From: Pauljensenia hongkongensis
Lineage (GTDB): Bacteria > Actinomycetota > Actinomycetes > Actinomycetales > Actinomycetaceae
Length of the DNA stretch: 49,882 nt
Reading direction: 5' to 3'
NCBI RefSeq assembly: GCF_001746855.1
Contig: NZ_CP017298.1
Coordinates: 2,062,183 to 2,112,064, forward strand
Shown here piece after piece: positions 10,262 through 17,680 of the stretch. The position numbers and the translations under genes were made by a program. Each line of letters begins with the position of its first letter. Position 1 is the first letter of the stretch. Under the pieces are notes generated by a model that was not told the DNA's origin, did no database searches, and was given only the letters and a program-made list of their open reading frames with translations.

Positions 10262-10267
10262 TACACT
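10262..10267 (+). promoter_or_regulatory. Candidate -10 element for the downstream reductase gene
   Basis: TACACT at 10262-10267 is a good actinobacterial -10 (TANNNT) in the 150-nt gap before the reductase. No convincing -35 is visible at 16-19 nt upstream. It would give a 5' leader of about 90 nt. The rest of the gap is GC-rich sequence with nothing else recognised. Confidence 0.35.
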
Positions 10268-10363
10268 TGCGTGGGGCGCCCAACGGCGCGCCCGCCGCGC
10301 GCCCGCACCGGGGCGCGGCTCCCCCGGGCGCTGTGCCCTGGGAACACAGAAGGAGGAACTGGG

Positions 10364-11875
10364 GTGGCCCCACTCAACGTTGCCGTCATCGGCGCCGGCC
10401 CCGCTGGAATCTACGCGTCCGACATCCTGGCGAAGTCGGGGCTCGAGGTGAGCATCGACCTGTTCGAGCGCCTTCCCGCGCCCTACGGGCTGGTCCGCTA
10501 CGGGGTCGCCCCCGACCACCCGCGCATCAAGCAGATCATCGTCGCCCTGTACAAGATCCTCCAGCGCGGGGACATCCGCCTGCTGGGCAACGTCGAGGTC
10601 GGCCGCGACATCACCATCGAGGATCTGCGCGACCACTACGACGCGATCATCATCGCCACGGGCGCCGACAGGGACGCGCCCCTGCCGATCCCCGGCATCG
10701 GCCTGCCCGAGTCCTACGGCGCCGCGGACTTCGTGTCCTGGTACGACGGCAACCCCGACTACCCGCGCACCTGGCCGTTGGAGGCCAAGGAGGTCGCTGT
10801 GATCGGCGTCGGCAACGTGGCCCTGGACATCTCCCGCGTCCTGGCCAAGCACGCCCCCGACATGCTGCGCACCGAGGTCCCCGCCAACGTCGCCAAGGCG
10901 CTGGCCGAGAACCCGGTCACCGATGTCCACGTCTTCGGCCGTCGCGGCCCCGCCCAGGTGAAGTTCACGCCGCTGGAGCTGCGCGAGCTGGGCAAGGTCC
11001 CCGACGTGGACGTCATCGTCTCGGAGGAGGACTTCGACTTCGACGAGGGCTCGCAGCGGGCGCTGCGCGAGTCCAACCAGCAGCGCCAAGTGGTCAAGAC
11101 GCTCACGAACTACGCGATGGCGGACCCGGAGGAGCGCACGGCGTCGCGGCGCATCCACATCCACCTCTTCCAGTCGCCCGTGGAGGTCGTCGCCGATGGC
11201 AACGGGCACGTCAAGGCGCTGCGCACCGAGCGCACGCAGCTCAACGGCGACGGCACGGTGTCGGGCACGGGCGTCATCACGACGTGGCCCGTGCAGGCCG
11301 TGTACCGCGCGGTCGGCTACTACTCGTCGCCGATCCGGGGCCTGCCCTTCGACACGCGGGCGGGCGTCGTGCCGAACGTGGAGGGCCGCGTCATCGACTC
11401 GGCGACCACGAAGGACCAGTCCGCCCCCGTGATCCCCGGCGTCTACGCGACCGGGTGGATCAAGCGCGGCCCCGTGGGCCTGATCGGCTCCACGAAGTCC
11501 GACGCGCAGCAGACCATCGCCCACCTCGTGGAGGACGCGGGCGAGGGGCGCCTGCACGCCGCCACGCGGGCCGTCGGCCACGAGGCGATGGTCGCCCTGC
11601 TGGAGGAGCGCGGCATCGAGTACACCACATGGGAGGGCTGGGAGCTGCTGGACGCCTACGAGCAGGCGCTCGGGAAGGCCTACGGCGAACTCCCCGGCGG
11701 GCGCGGGCTGCGCGAGCGCGTCAAGGTGGTGTCCCGGCGCGCCATGACGGACATCTCGCGGGGCCGCGACGTGGATCCCGCGGGGGCGGACCTCATCGGG
11801 CAGATGGGGGAGATGGGCGTGCCCACTGCCCCCGAGCGCTTCGAGGACTACACGGGGCCGGGACGGCGCCACTGA
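10364..11875 (+). CDS. FAD-dependent ferredoxin/adrenodoxin-type NADP+ reductase
   Basis: A 503-aa flavoprotein of the adrenodoxin reductase / mycobacterial FprA-FprB family, moving electrons between NADPH and ferredoxin. The FAD Rossmann motif VAVIGAGPAGIYASDIL opens the protein; YGLVRYGVAPDHP is a family signature; VAVIGVGNVALDISRVL is the NADPH-binding second Rossmann motif; and GWIKRGPVGLIGSTKSDA is the conserved C-terminal FAD-contact region. The start is GTG at 10364, preceded by AGGAGG at 10351-10356. The gene has its own upstream gap, so it is probably transcribed separately from nuo. Physiological ferredoxin partner and direction are unknown. Confidence 0.92.
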   Translation: MAPLNVAVIGAGPAGIYASDILAKSGLEVSIDLFERLPAPYGLVRYGVAPDHPRIKQIIVALYKILQRGDIRLLGNVEVGRDITIEDLRDHYDAIIIATGADRDAPLPIPGIGLPESYGAADFVSWYDGNPDYPRTWPLEAKEVAVIGVGNVALDISRVLAKHAPDMLRTEVPANVAKALAENPVTDVHVFGRRGPAQVKFTPLELRELGKVPDVDVIVSEEDFDFDEGSQRALRESNQQRQVVKTLTNYAMADPEERTASRRIHIHLFQSPVEVVADGNGHVKALRTERTQLNGDGTVSGTGVITTWPVQAVYRAVGYYSSPIRGLPFDTRAGVVPNVEGRVIDSATTKDQSAPVIPGVYATGWIKRGPVGLIGSTKSDAQQTIAHLVEDAGEGRLHAATRAVGHEAMVALLEERGIEYTTWEGWELLDAYEQALGKAYGELPGGRGLRERVKVVSRRAMTDISRGRDVDPAGADLIGQMGEMGVPTAPERFEDYTGPGRRH

Positions 11876-12008
11876 GCGCCCGGCTGGCCCTCGGCGAGGG
11901 TCCGGGGCGGTGGTCGGGCGCCGGCGCCCCGGGCGGGCCCTGCGGGCCGGCGCCGGGGATTCCAGCAGGGTACCCGGGTTCTCCCAGGAGCTTTACAGGT
12001 AACCTCCG

Positions 12009-12014
12009 TAGACT
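12009..12014 (+). promoter_or_regulatory. Candidate -10 element for htpX, leaderless start
   Basis: TAGACT at 12009-12014 lies eight bases before the htpX ATG at 12022, which suggests a leaderless mRNA; there is no Shine-Dalgarno sequence in front of that ATG. TTTACA at 11992-11997 resembles a -35 but is only 11 nt away, too close to pair with it. The preceding gap from 11876 is very GC-rich with short self-complementary stretches and no other signal I can support. Confidence 0.4.
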
Positions 12015-12021
12015 GTCGCGC

Positions 12022-12903
12022 ATGACCCACCGGAGTTATCACAACGGACTGAAGACAGTCCTGTTGCTCGGAGGAATGTGGGCCCTGCTGCTCGCCGTCG
12101 GCGCCGCCATCGCGGCGGGCACCGGCAACCGGCTCTGGATCTTCGTGTTCGCGGCCATCGGCCTCGTCCAGACGGGGTTCTCCTACTGGAACTCGGCGTC
12201 GGTCGCGCTGCGCTCGATGGACGCCTACCAGGTGGGCGAGGCCGAGCAGCCCGTCCTCCACGCCATCGTCCGCGAACTGGCCGAGCGGGCCGGGCAGCCG
12301 ATGCCGACGATCTGGGTGGCTCCCACGCGCACGCCGAACGCCTTCGCGACGGGGCGCGATCCAGAGCACGCCGCGGTGTGCTGCACGGAGGGGATCTTGG
12401 AGATCCTGGGGGAGCGGGAGCTGCGCGGCGTGCTGGGGCACGAGCTCATGCACGTCTACAACCGGGACATCCTGACCTCGTCCGTGGCGGCGGCCATGGC
12501 GGGGATCGTCATGTCCATCGCCCAGTTCCTCATGTTCTTCGGCGGCGGTTCGCGCAGGGACGGCGAGGAGGGGGGCCTCGGCTTCCTCGGCGCCATCGCG
12601 ATCGCGCTGCTGGCCCCCATCGCCGCCGCTCTCATCCAGTTCTCGCTGTCGCGCACGCGCGAGTACGACGCCGACGAGGACGGAGCTGAGCTCACCCACG
12701 ATCCCCTGGCCCTCGCCTCGGCGCTGCGCAAGCTGGAGGCGGCGACGGACCGCGTGCCCATGGCGCCGACCCCGGCGAACCAGAACGTCGCGGCCATGAT
12801 GATCGCGAACCCCTTCCGCGCCGGGGGGCTGGCGAACCTGTTCTCCACCCATCCGCCGATGGAGGAGCGCATCGCCCGCCTGGAGCGGATGGCGGGCTAC
12901 TAG
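12022..12903 (+). CDS. htpX: Zinc metalloprotease HtpX homologue
   Basis: Membrane-bound M48 protease that cleaves misfolded membrane proteins, 293 aa. The catalytic HExxH is HELMH at residues 140-144 in LGHELMHVYNRDI. The third zinc ligand lies in SRTREYDADEDGAE (the ExxAD-like Glu). Two hydrophobic segments near the N-terminus (LLLGGMWALLLAVGAAIAAG and the next about 10 residues later) and a pair after the active site (AAAMAGIVMSIAQFLMFF and FLGAIAIALLAPIAAALI) match the usual four-helix topology. The start is ATG at 12022 without a ribosome site, consistent with a leaderless transcript. It converges with yajQ, with only 20 nt between the stops. Confidence 0.95.
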   Translation: MTHRSYHNGLKTVLLLGGMWALLLAVGAAIAAGTGNRLWIFVFAAIGLVQTGFSYWNSASVALRSMDAYQVGEAEQPVLHAIVRELAERAGQPMPTIWVAPTRTPNAFATGRDPEHAAVCCTEGILEILGERELRGVLGHELMHVYNRDILTSSVAAAMAGIVMSIAQFLMFFGGGSRRDGEEGGLGFLGAIAIALLAPIAAALIQFSLSRTREYDADEDGAELTHDPLALASALRKLEAATDRVPMAPTPANQNVAAMMIANPFRAGGLANLFSTHPPMEERIARLERMAGY

Positions 12904-12923
12904 CGCCGTCGGCGCCCGCCGTC

Positions 12924-13427
12924 TCAGCGGTAGTTGACGAACTGGAGGGCGACGTCGAAGGCGTCCCCGTCGGGGCCCTTGAGCAGGGCGATCACGGCCT
13001 GCAGGTCGTCGCGGGACTTCGAGGACACCCGGAGCGCGTCGCCCTGGATCTGGGGCTTGACGCCCTTGGGGCCCTCGTCGCGGATGAGTTTGGCGATCTT
13101 CTTCGCGGTGTCCTGGGGGATCCCCTCCTTGAGGGGGCACGTGAGCGTGAAGAGCTTGCCCGAGGCCTTGGGTTCGCGGCCCGCGTAGTCGAGGACCTTG
13201 AGGGACAGGCCCCTGCGGATGAGCTTGCTCTGGAGCACGTCGAGGACCGCCAGGACCCGGGAGGCCGAGTTCGCCGTCATAGTGATCGAGTCGGCGGACA
13301 GGGCGATGGAGGCGTCGACGCCCCGGAAGTCGTAGCGGTTGGCGATCTCCTTGGCGGTCTGGTTGACGGCGTTGTCGACCTCTTGGCGGTCGAGGGTGGA
13401 GACGATGTCGAAGGAGGAGTCTGCCAT
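12924..13427 (-). CDS. YajQ family nucleotide-binding protein (DUF520)
   Basis: A 167-aa protein of the YajQ/DUF520 family; some members bind nucleotides or cyclic di-GMP, but the role here is not determined. It begins [20 protein letters not shown] and carries the family hallmarks NRYDFRG and [18 protein letters not shown], giving the full family length. The start was placed at 13427 because GAAAGG lies seven bases upstream. An in-frame ATG at 13442 would add five residues but has no better ribosome site. It is transcribed alone towards htpX, and its upstream side faces the tRNA-Tyr promoter. Confidence 0.93.
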   Translation of the reverse strand: MADSSFDIVSTLDRQEVDNAVNQTAKEIANRYDFRGVDASIALSADSITMTANSASRVLAVLDVLQSKLIRRGLSLKVLDYAGREPKASGKLFTLTCPLKEGIPQDTAKKIAKLIRDEGPKGVKPQIQGDALRVSSKSRDDLQAVIALLKGPDGDAFDVALQFVNYR

Positions 13428-13468
13428 GGTGGCGCCTTTCATTGGAATCCTGCCGTTCCCCGTGCCGA

Positions 13469-13499
13469 TTGGCGTTGCGGGGACCTTTGGTGCTATTCT
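13469..13499 (+). promoter_or_regulatory. Probable promoter of tRNA-Tyr
   Basis: TTGGCG (13469-13474), a 19-nt spacer, and TATTCT (13494-13499) place initiation near 13506, about 19 nt before the tRNA-Tyr 5' end. The -10 fits well, the spacer is slightly long. Confidence 0.45.
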
Positions 13500-13524
13500 T
13501 CCACGGCACCGCAAAACGGCGCAC

Positions 13525-13606
13525 GGCAGGTTACCAAAGCGGCCAAATGGATCTGACTGTAAATCAGACGCTTCGTGCTTCGGGGGTTCGAATCCCTCAC
13601 CTGCCA
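13525..13606 (+). tRNA. tRNA-Tyr (GTA)
   Basis: An 82-nt class II tRNA. The acceptor GGCAGGT pairs with ACCTGCC, the discriminator is A, the anticodon loop CTGTAAA contains GTA, the long variable arm is CTTCGTGCTTCG-like, and the T arm is GGGG-TTCGAAT-CCCT. CCA is not encoded. Confidence 0.97.
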
Positions 13607-13608
13607 CT

Positions 13609-13632
13609 CTCCCGGCGGCCAGCCGCCGGGAG
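13609..13632 (+). terminator. Hairpin after tRNA-Tyr
   Basis: A perfect 10-bp stem CTCCCGGCGG/CCGCCGGGAG with a 4-nt loop begins two bases after the tRNA. There is no immediate T-run, so it may act as a terminator or as a 3'-processing barrier. Confidence 0.6.
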
Positions 13633-13663
13633 GCGCGTGTGAGTTCCTTCTCAGGGAATCGGA

Positions 13664-13693
13664 TTGCCCGCAGCGTCCGCCTTGGGATAGAGT
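13664..13693 (+). promoter_or_regulatory. Probable promoter of tRNA-Thr/tRNA-Met/rpmG
   Basis: TTGCCC (13664-13669), an 18-nt spacer and TAGAGT (13688-13693) put initiation near 13700, immediately before the tRNA-Thr 5' end at 13704. Confidence 0.5.
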
Positions 13694-13703
13694 TTCCGGC
13701 GTT

Positions 13704-13776
13704 GCCCCGATAGCTCAGTAGGCAGAGCGTCTCCATGGTAAGGAGAAGGTCAAGGGTTCGATTCCCTTTCGGGGCT
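13704..13776 (+). tRNA. tRNA-Thr (GGT)
   Basis: 73 nt. Acceptor GCCCCGA/TCGGGGC with discriminator T; anticodon stem TCTCC/GGAGA; loop ATGGTAA giving anticodon GGT; T-arm AAGGG-TTCGATT-CCCTT. CCA is not encoded. It heads the tRNA-Thr, tRNA-Met, rpmG group that is conserved in actinobacteria. Confidence 0.97.
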
Positions 13777-13778
13777 CT

Positions 13779-13800
13779 GGTCGCGGCCCAGGCCGCGACC
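13779..13800 (+). terminator. Perfect hairpin between tRNA-Thr and tRNA-Met
   Basis: GGTCGCGGCC-CA-GGCCGCGACC is a perfect 10-bp stem with only two unpaired bases, filling the 29-nt spacer between two tRNAs. With no T-run, it is more likely a processing or RNA-stability element than a full terminator; partial termination is possible. Confidence 0.5.
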
Positions 13801-13805
13801 GCTGC

Positions 13806-13879
13806 GGCGGGGTAGCTCAGCTGGTCAGAGCGCACGACTCATAATCGTGAGGTCGCGGGTTCGAGCCCCGCCCCCGCTA
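13806..13879 (+). tRNA. tRNA-Met (CAT), elongator type
   Basis: 74 nt. Acceptor GGCGGGG pairs with CCCCGCT (terminal G-T wobble), discriminator A; anticodon stem CACGA/TCGTG with loop CTCATAA; T-arm GCGGG-TTCGAGC-CCCGC. It lacks the C1xA72 mismatch and the GGG/CCC anticodon stem of an initiator. The CAT anticodon could also belong to a lysidine-modified tRNA-Ile, but position before rpmG favours elongator Met. Confidence 0.9.
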
Positions 13880-13930
13880 CCGATAACCGACAGGTCGCTC
13901 GCGACACCAACAGCAAACGAGGGAAGTACC

Positions 13931-14101
13931 GTGGCAAGCAAGTCCCAGGACGTTCGCCCCAAGATCACTCTGGCGTGCTCGGAGTGCAAGGAGCGCAACT
14001 ACATCACGAAGAAGAACCGCCGCAACACGCCCGACAGGCTCGAGCTGGCGAAGTTCTGCCCGCGCTGCAGGAAGTCGACGCGCCACCGCGAGACCCGCTG
14101 A
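13931..14101 (+). CDS. rpmG: 50S ribosomal protein L33, zinc-ribbon type
   Basis: A 56-aa large-subunit protein. The paired cysteines CSEC and CPRC give the zinc-binding (C+) form. [20 protein letters not shown] and [20 protein letters not shown] are diagnostic. The start is GTG at 13931 after GAGGGAAG at 13919-13926. The gene follows tRNA-Met by about 50 nt and is probably cotranscribed with it. A C-less second L33, used under zinc limitation in actinobacteria, is not in this window. Confidence 0.97.
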   Translation: MASKSQDVRPKITLACSECKERNYITKKNRRNTPDRLELAKFCPRCRKSTRHRETR

Positions 14102-14116
14102 GCGCGTCGCCCGCCG

Positions 14117-14148
14117 CCCCGAGGAGTGATCTCCTCGGGGTTCTTCTT
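14117..14148 (+). terminator. Rho-independent terminator after rpmG
   Basis: Stem CCCCGAGGAG/CTCCTCGGGG (10 bp, loop TGAT) followed by TTCTTCTT. It lies between the convergent rpmG and GntR genes and could serve the rpmG side. Confidence 0.88.
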
Positions 14149-14169
14149 ATAGGCGGGATGTGGGGCATC

Positions 14170-15009
14170 TCATTCCCCCTGCGCCTGCTCGTCGGCCCCC
14201 CGGCTGTGTCCGCGGCGCCGGGGCGAGGGGCCCGGGCCGTGGGCCGCGGGCGCGGCGCCGATGAGGGACAGGAGCGGGAGGTAGTGGTCCTCGATGGCCT
14301 CCTTGTAGGCGTTGACGTCCCCCGACTCGCAGGCGCGCAGGATCGCCGCGTGCGCCTCGGCGCTGGCCAGGAGGTGCTCCTCGCTGGCCGTCTCCAGTTG
14401 CGGGGCGAGCGCCTGGTAGATCAGCCACATCGCCGAGACGAGCTGCGACATCAGGGGGTTGTGCAGGGACTCGAGCAGGGCGGAGTGGAAGGCGATGTCC
14501 TCGGCCAGTGATGTCCTGCCCGCTCGCGCCTTGGCGCGCATAGCGTCGGCGAGGTCCCACAGCCGGGGGTCGCGCTTGCCCTTCATGGCGGCCAGGAGCC
14601 CGGGGGCGATGCCGAGGTCCAGGGCGCGCCGGGTGTCGATGATCGAGCGCAGGGACTGGATCCCGTTGATCTCGTCGAGGGCGGAGCGCAGGACCAGTGT
14701 CTCGACCAGGGGCTGCAGGGACATGGTGCCGACGTAGGAGCCCGAGCCCTGCCGCACTGTGACGATGTCGAGGGCCTCGAGTTTGCGCAGGGCCTCGCGC
14801 ACGGAGGAGCGCGACACGCCGAGGTCGGCGCACAGGGACGCCTCGGTGGGCAGGCGGTCGCCGGCGCGCAGGCCGTGCTGCAGGATGTAGGCCTTGATCG
14901 CGTCCATCGTCGCGGTGGAGCGCGTGTCGGCCGCAGGCGCGTTATCGTTCTGCAACCGTATCGACGAGATTGCGGCCTCTATGGCTTGCGTTGATTTGTC
15001 TGACAACAT
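14170..15009 (-). CDS. FadR/GntR-family regulator (FCD domain), probable regulator of the sialic-acid cluster
   Basis: A 279-aa DNA-binding repressor. The winged helix is at residues 36-100: GDRLPTEASLCADLGVSRSS and VREALRKLEALDIVTVRQGS are the recognition-helix and wing signatures of GntR. An all-helical FCD ligand domain follows (about 110-250), with candidate metal-site residues D..H in DIAFHSALLESLHNP and a later His in EAHAAILRACESGD. A 35-residue polar N-terminal extension precedes the HTH, so the true start could lie downstream. The gene is divergent from the binding-protein gene 63 nt away, the classic layout for a local regulator. NanR-type sensing of N-acetylneuraminate or a derivative is inferred from context. 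Confidence 0.85.
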   Translation of the reverse strand: MLSDKSTQAIEAAISSIRLQNDNAPAADTRSTATMDAIKAYILQHGLRAGDRLPTEASLCADLGVSRSSVREALRKLEALDIVTVRQGSGSYVGTMSLQPLVETLVLRSALDEINGIQSLRSIIDTRRALDLGIAPGLLAAMKGKRDPRLWDLADAMRAKARAGRTSLAEDIAFHSALLESLHNPLMSQLVSAMWLIYQALAPQLETASEEHLLASAEAHAAILRACESGDVNAYKEAIEDHYLPLLSLIGAAPAAHGPGPSPRRRGHSRGADEQAQGE

Positions 15010-15072
15010 ACGATCATCCTAACGGAGCGGGAACACCGCACATCCACCTTTCTCGAAGATGAGGAGAGAAAA
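14996..15072. promoter_or_regulatory. Divergent control region with an 11-bp palindrome
   Basis: The 63 nt between the regulator and the binding-protein gene must hold both promoters. TTGTCTGACAA at 14996-15006 is a perfect inverted repeat (TTGTC-T-GACAA) overlapping the first codons of the regulator as annotated. It may be an operator, or coincidence if the start is correct. GAGGAGAG at 15060-15067 is the ribosome site for the plus-strand TTG start. Confidence 0.4.
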
Positions 15073-16629
15073 TTGCGAATCCGCAAGTCCCTCGCATCGG
15101 GTGCGGCCGTCGCGGCGGCGGCACTGGTGCTCACTGCCTGCGGTGGCGGACAGACTTCGTCCACGCCTCAGACTAGCGGTGCGGGGCCCACCGGCGAAAT
15201 CAACGTCGGCGTCGCCTACGCGACCACCGACTACGGGCCGGTCACCACATCGGCCCTGGCGCTGGGCACCAACTGGCACGTGCTGGAGGGGCTCTACGCC
15301 TTCGACATGGTCGACTACTCGGTGCGGCCAGCCCTGGCCAAGGGGGATCCCGTGGAGGTCTCCGCCACCGAGTACGAGGTCGCCCTGCGCGACGGGGCGA
15401 AGTTCTCCGACGGGAACGCGGTCACGGCCAACGACGTCGTCGCCTCCTACGAGAGGGCCGTGGACCCCACCTCCGTCTACAAGCAGTTCTTCACCTTCGT
15501 CGACTCCGTCACCGCCAAGGACAGCGCCACGGTCACCATCAAGCTGAAGCACCCCTTCTCAATGCTCAAGGACCGCTTCACCAACGTGCGCGTCGCCCCC
15601 GCCTCCATGGACGCGGACGCGCTCAAGGCTCAGCCGGTCGGCTCGGGCCCCTACAAGTACGAGAGCATCTCGCCGACCGAGGTCACCGCCGTCCCCAACG
15701 ACCAGTACAACGGGTCGGTGCCCGCCACCGCCGCCAGGATCCGCTGGCACGTCCTCAAGGACGACTCCGCGCGCCTGTCCGCGGCCATCGGCGGCACGGT
15801 GGACATCATGGAGGCCGTCCCCGCCAGCGCCGTCCACCAGCTCAGGGCGAGTGGGTGGGCCGTCGAGGCGGTCCCCGGGTACAACAACCCCTTCCTCATG
15901 TTCAACACCACGAAGGCCCCCTTCGACAAGCCCGAGGTGCGCCAGGCGGTCCTCAGGGCCATCGACCGCCAGAAGCTGGTCGACGGCCCGATGGAGGGCC
16001 AGGCCGTCGTCGCCACGTCCTTCCTGCCCGAGTCCAGCCCCGCCCACAAGAAGCCCGCCACCGACCTGGGCCACGACCCGCAGGCGGCCAAGAAGCAGCT
16101 GGCCGACGCGGGCGCCGTGGGAACCGAGATCACCCTCACCACCACCGACCACCCGTGGATCGCCAACCTCGTCCCGCAGGTGAAGGCGGACCTGGAGGCC
16201 CTCGGCCTGACCGTCAAGGTCGACCCCCTCGCCGACCCCTACACCAGCGCGACCGACGTCGACGAGCCCGGCTACGACATCGTCATGGCCCCCGGCGACC
16301 CGTCCGTGTTCGGCATGGACCCCGGCATCATCATGTCCTGGTGGAACGGCGACAACATCTGGACCCAGAAGCGCGACTCCTGGGCGAAGACCGCGCCCGA
16401 CGCCTTCCGGTCCTTCCAGGGCATCGTCGAGGAGACGGTGCAGCTGGAGCCCGACGACCCCGCCGCGCTCGCCAAGTGGGGCCAGGCCCAGGATCTGCTG
16501 GCGGAGCAGGCCGTCATCTACCCCCTGTTCCACCGCAAGATGCTCACGGCCTACAAGCCGGGCAAGGTGGCCGACTTCAGCCCCATCGCCGCCACAGGCC
16601 TGCAGCTGCTCGGTGTGAGCGCCAAGTGA
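15073..16629 (+). CDS. ABC transporter substrate-binding lipoprotein, peptide/nickel family (SBP_bac_5), probable sialic-acid binding
   Basis: A 518-aa extracytoplasmic solute receptor. Positions 1-23 form a lipoprotein signal ending in the lipobox LTAC (Cys23). The family-5 architecture is clear: NWHVLEGLYAFDMVDY, ALRDGAKFSDGNAVTANDVV, a central lobe, and the hinge segment FDKPEVRQAVLRAIDRQKLV. The start is TTG at 15073 after GAGGAGAG. Sialic-acid importers with family-5 receptors are known (Haemophilus ducreyi SatABCD and the corynebacterial SiaEFGI type), and the following genes encode Neu5Ac catabolic enzymes, which is why I infer this ligand. No permease or ATPase gene adjoins it. A peptide or other sugar ligand remains possible. 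Confidence 0.85.
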   Translation: MRIRKSLASGAAVAAAALVLTACGGGQTSSTPQTSGAGPTGEINVGVAYATTDYGPVTTSALALGTNWHVLEGLYAFDMVDYSVRPALAKGDPVEVSATEYEVALRDGAKFSDGNAVTANDVVASYERAVDPTSVYKQFFTFVDSVTAKDSATVTIKLKHPFSMLKDRFTNVRVAPASMDADALKAQPVGSGPYKYESISPTEVTAVPNDQYNGSVPATAARIRWHVLKDDSARLSAAIGGTVDIMEAVPASAVHQLRASGWAVEAVPGYNNPFLMFNTTKAPFDKPEVRQAVLRAIDRQKLVDGPMEGQAVVATSFLPESSPAHKKPATDLGHDPQAAKKQLADAGAVGTEITLTTTDHPWIANLVPQVKADLEALGLTVKVDPLADPYTSATDVDEPGYDIVMAPGDPSVFGMDPGIIMSWWNGDNIWTQKRDSWAKTAPDAFRSFQGIVEETVQLEPDDPAALAKWGQAQDLLAEQAVIYPLFHRKMLTAYKPGKVADFSPIAATGLQLLGVSAK

Positions 16630-16705
16630 CGCCGCACGAGACCCGCACCCGGGAGCTCCGGGGGCCCTCCCCCGCCGCTCCACCCACCCCACACGAAGGA
16701 ATGAA

Positions 16706-17623
16706 ATGAAATCGCAGATCCGCGGCGTCGTTCCGCCGCTCGCCATCCCGCTCAAGGACGGGGCGCTCGACACCGCCTCCCTGGAGCGCCACATCAACCG
16801 CATGATCGACGCCGGTGTCCACGGGCTCTTCGTGTCCGGGTCGTCGGGAGAGGTCGCCTTCTCCACCGACGCGCGGCGCGACCAGGTCCTCGCCGAGGCC
16901 CTCCGCGTCGTCGACGGGCGCGTCCCCGTCCTGGCGGGCGTCATCGACACGGAGACGGAAAGGGTCATCGAGCACATCCGCCGCGCCGAGGACTCCGGCG
17001 CGACGGGCGTCGTGGCCACCGCTCCCTTCTACGCCCTCGGCGGCGAGGCCGAGGTCGAGCGCCACTTCCGCCTCCTGGCGGAGAACACCGGATTGGAGCT
17101 GTGGGCCTACGACATCCCCGTGTGCGTGCACACGAAGCTGTCCCCCGACCTGCTGCTGCGCCTGGGCCGTGACGGCGTCCTCGCCGGCGTCAAGGACTCC
17201 TCCGGCGACGACGTCTCCTTCCGGTGGCTGTCCCTGGCCAACGAGGCGGCCGGGCACCCCCTGCGCCTGCTCACCGGCCACGAGGTCGTCGTCGACGGCG
17301 CCTACATGTCGGGCGCCGACGGCTCGGTGCCCGGTCTGGGCAACGTCGACCCCCACGGCTACGTGCGCCAGTGGCAGGCCTACGAGCGCCGCGACTGGGA
17401 GGCCGTGCGCGCCGAGCAGGACCGCCTGGCCGAGCTCATGCGGATCGTCCAGGTGAAGGGCGTCCAGGGCTTCGGCGCAGGGATCGGCGCCTTCAAGACG
17501 GCCATGATGCTCCTGGGCGTGTTCGACACCAACGAGATGCCCCGCCCGGTCGCCGCCCTGGAGGGCGACAACGTCGAGTGGGTCGCCTCGGTGCTCCGGG
17601 GCACGGGGCTGCTGGCCGGTTGA
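16706..17623 (+). CDS. nanA: N-acetylneuraminate lyase-like aldolase (DHDPS/NAL family)
   Basis: A 305-aa TIM-barrel class I aldolase, full family length. The Schiff-base lysine is Lys163 in GVKDSSGD and the catalytic tyrosine is Tyr135 in LWAYDIPVCVHTKLS. Both are close to Y137/K165 of E. coli NanA. The carboxylate-binding loop reads GSSGE (GS[ST]GE in the family). The likely reaction is Neu5Ac to N-acetylmannosamine plus pyruvate, supported mainly by the neighbours (ROK kinase, NanE, FadR regulator). From sequence alone it could be another 2-keto-3-deoxy acid aldolase. ATG at 16706 follows GAAGGA. A strong hairpin separates it from the kinase gene. Confidence 0.8.
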   Translation: MKSQIRGVVPPLAIPLKDGALDTASLERHINRMIDAGVHGLFVSGSSGEVAFSTDARRDQVLAEALRVVDGRVPVLAGVIDTETERVIEHIRRAEDSGATGVVATAPFYALGGEAEVERHFRLLAENTGLELWAYDIPVCVHTKLSPDLLLRLGRDGVLAGVKDSSGDDVSFRWLSLANEAAGHPLRLLTGHEVVVDGAYMSGADGSVPGLGNVDPHGYVRQWQAYERRDWEAVRAEQDRLAELMRIVQVKGVQGFGAGIGAFKTAMMLLGVFDTNEMPRPVAALEGDNVEWVASVLRGTGLLAG

Positions 17624-17628
17624 CGGGG

Positions 17629-17659
17629 CCGGTGCGGGGGGCGGCGCCCCCCGCACCGG
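17629..17659 (+). terminator. Intercistronic hairpin between the aldolase and the ROK kinase genes
   Basis: CCGGTGCGGGGGGC (17629-17642) and GCCCCCCGCACCGG (17646-17659) form a perfect 14-bp stem with a 3-nt loop, five bases after the nanA stop. No T-run follows, and the kinase ribosome site comes eight bases later. It is more likely an mRNA-stability or attenuation element than a full stop. Confidence 0.65.
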
Positions 17660-17680
17660 GAGCACGAGGAGGAGGCCGTG

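Noticed and set aside
10232-11872. 546-codon open frame opposite the ferredoxin reductase
   Set aside because: Antisense shadow with the real gene carrying clear FAD and NADPH motifs.
13806-13879. Initiator tRNA-fMet
   Set aside because: No C1xA72 mismatch and no GGG/CCC anticodon stem; elongator Met fits position and structure.
16706-17623. Dihydrodipicolinate synthase (dapA)
   Set aside because: Same fold, but GSSGE loop context and the kinase/NanE/FadR neighbours favour a sialic-acid aldolase.
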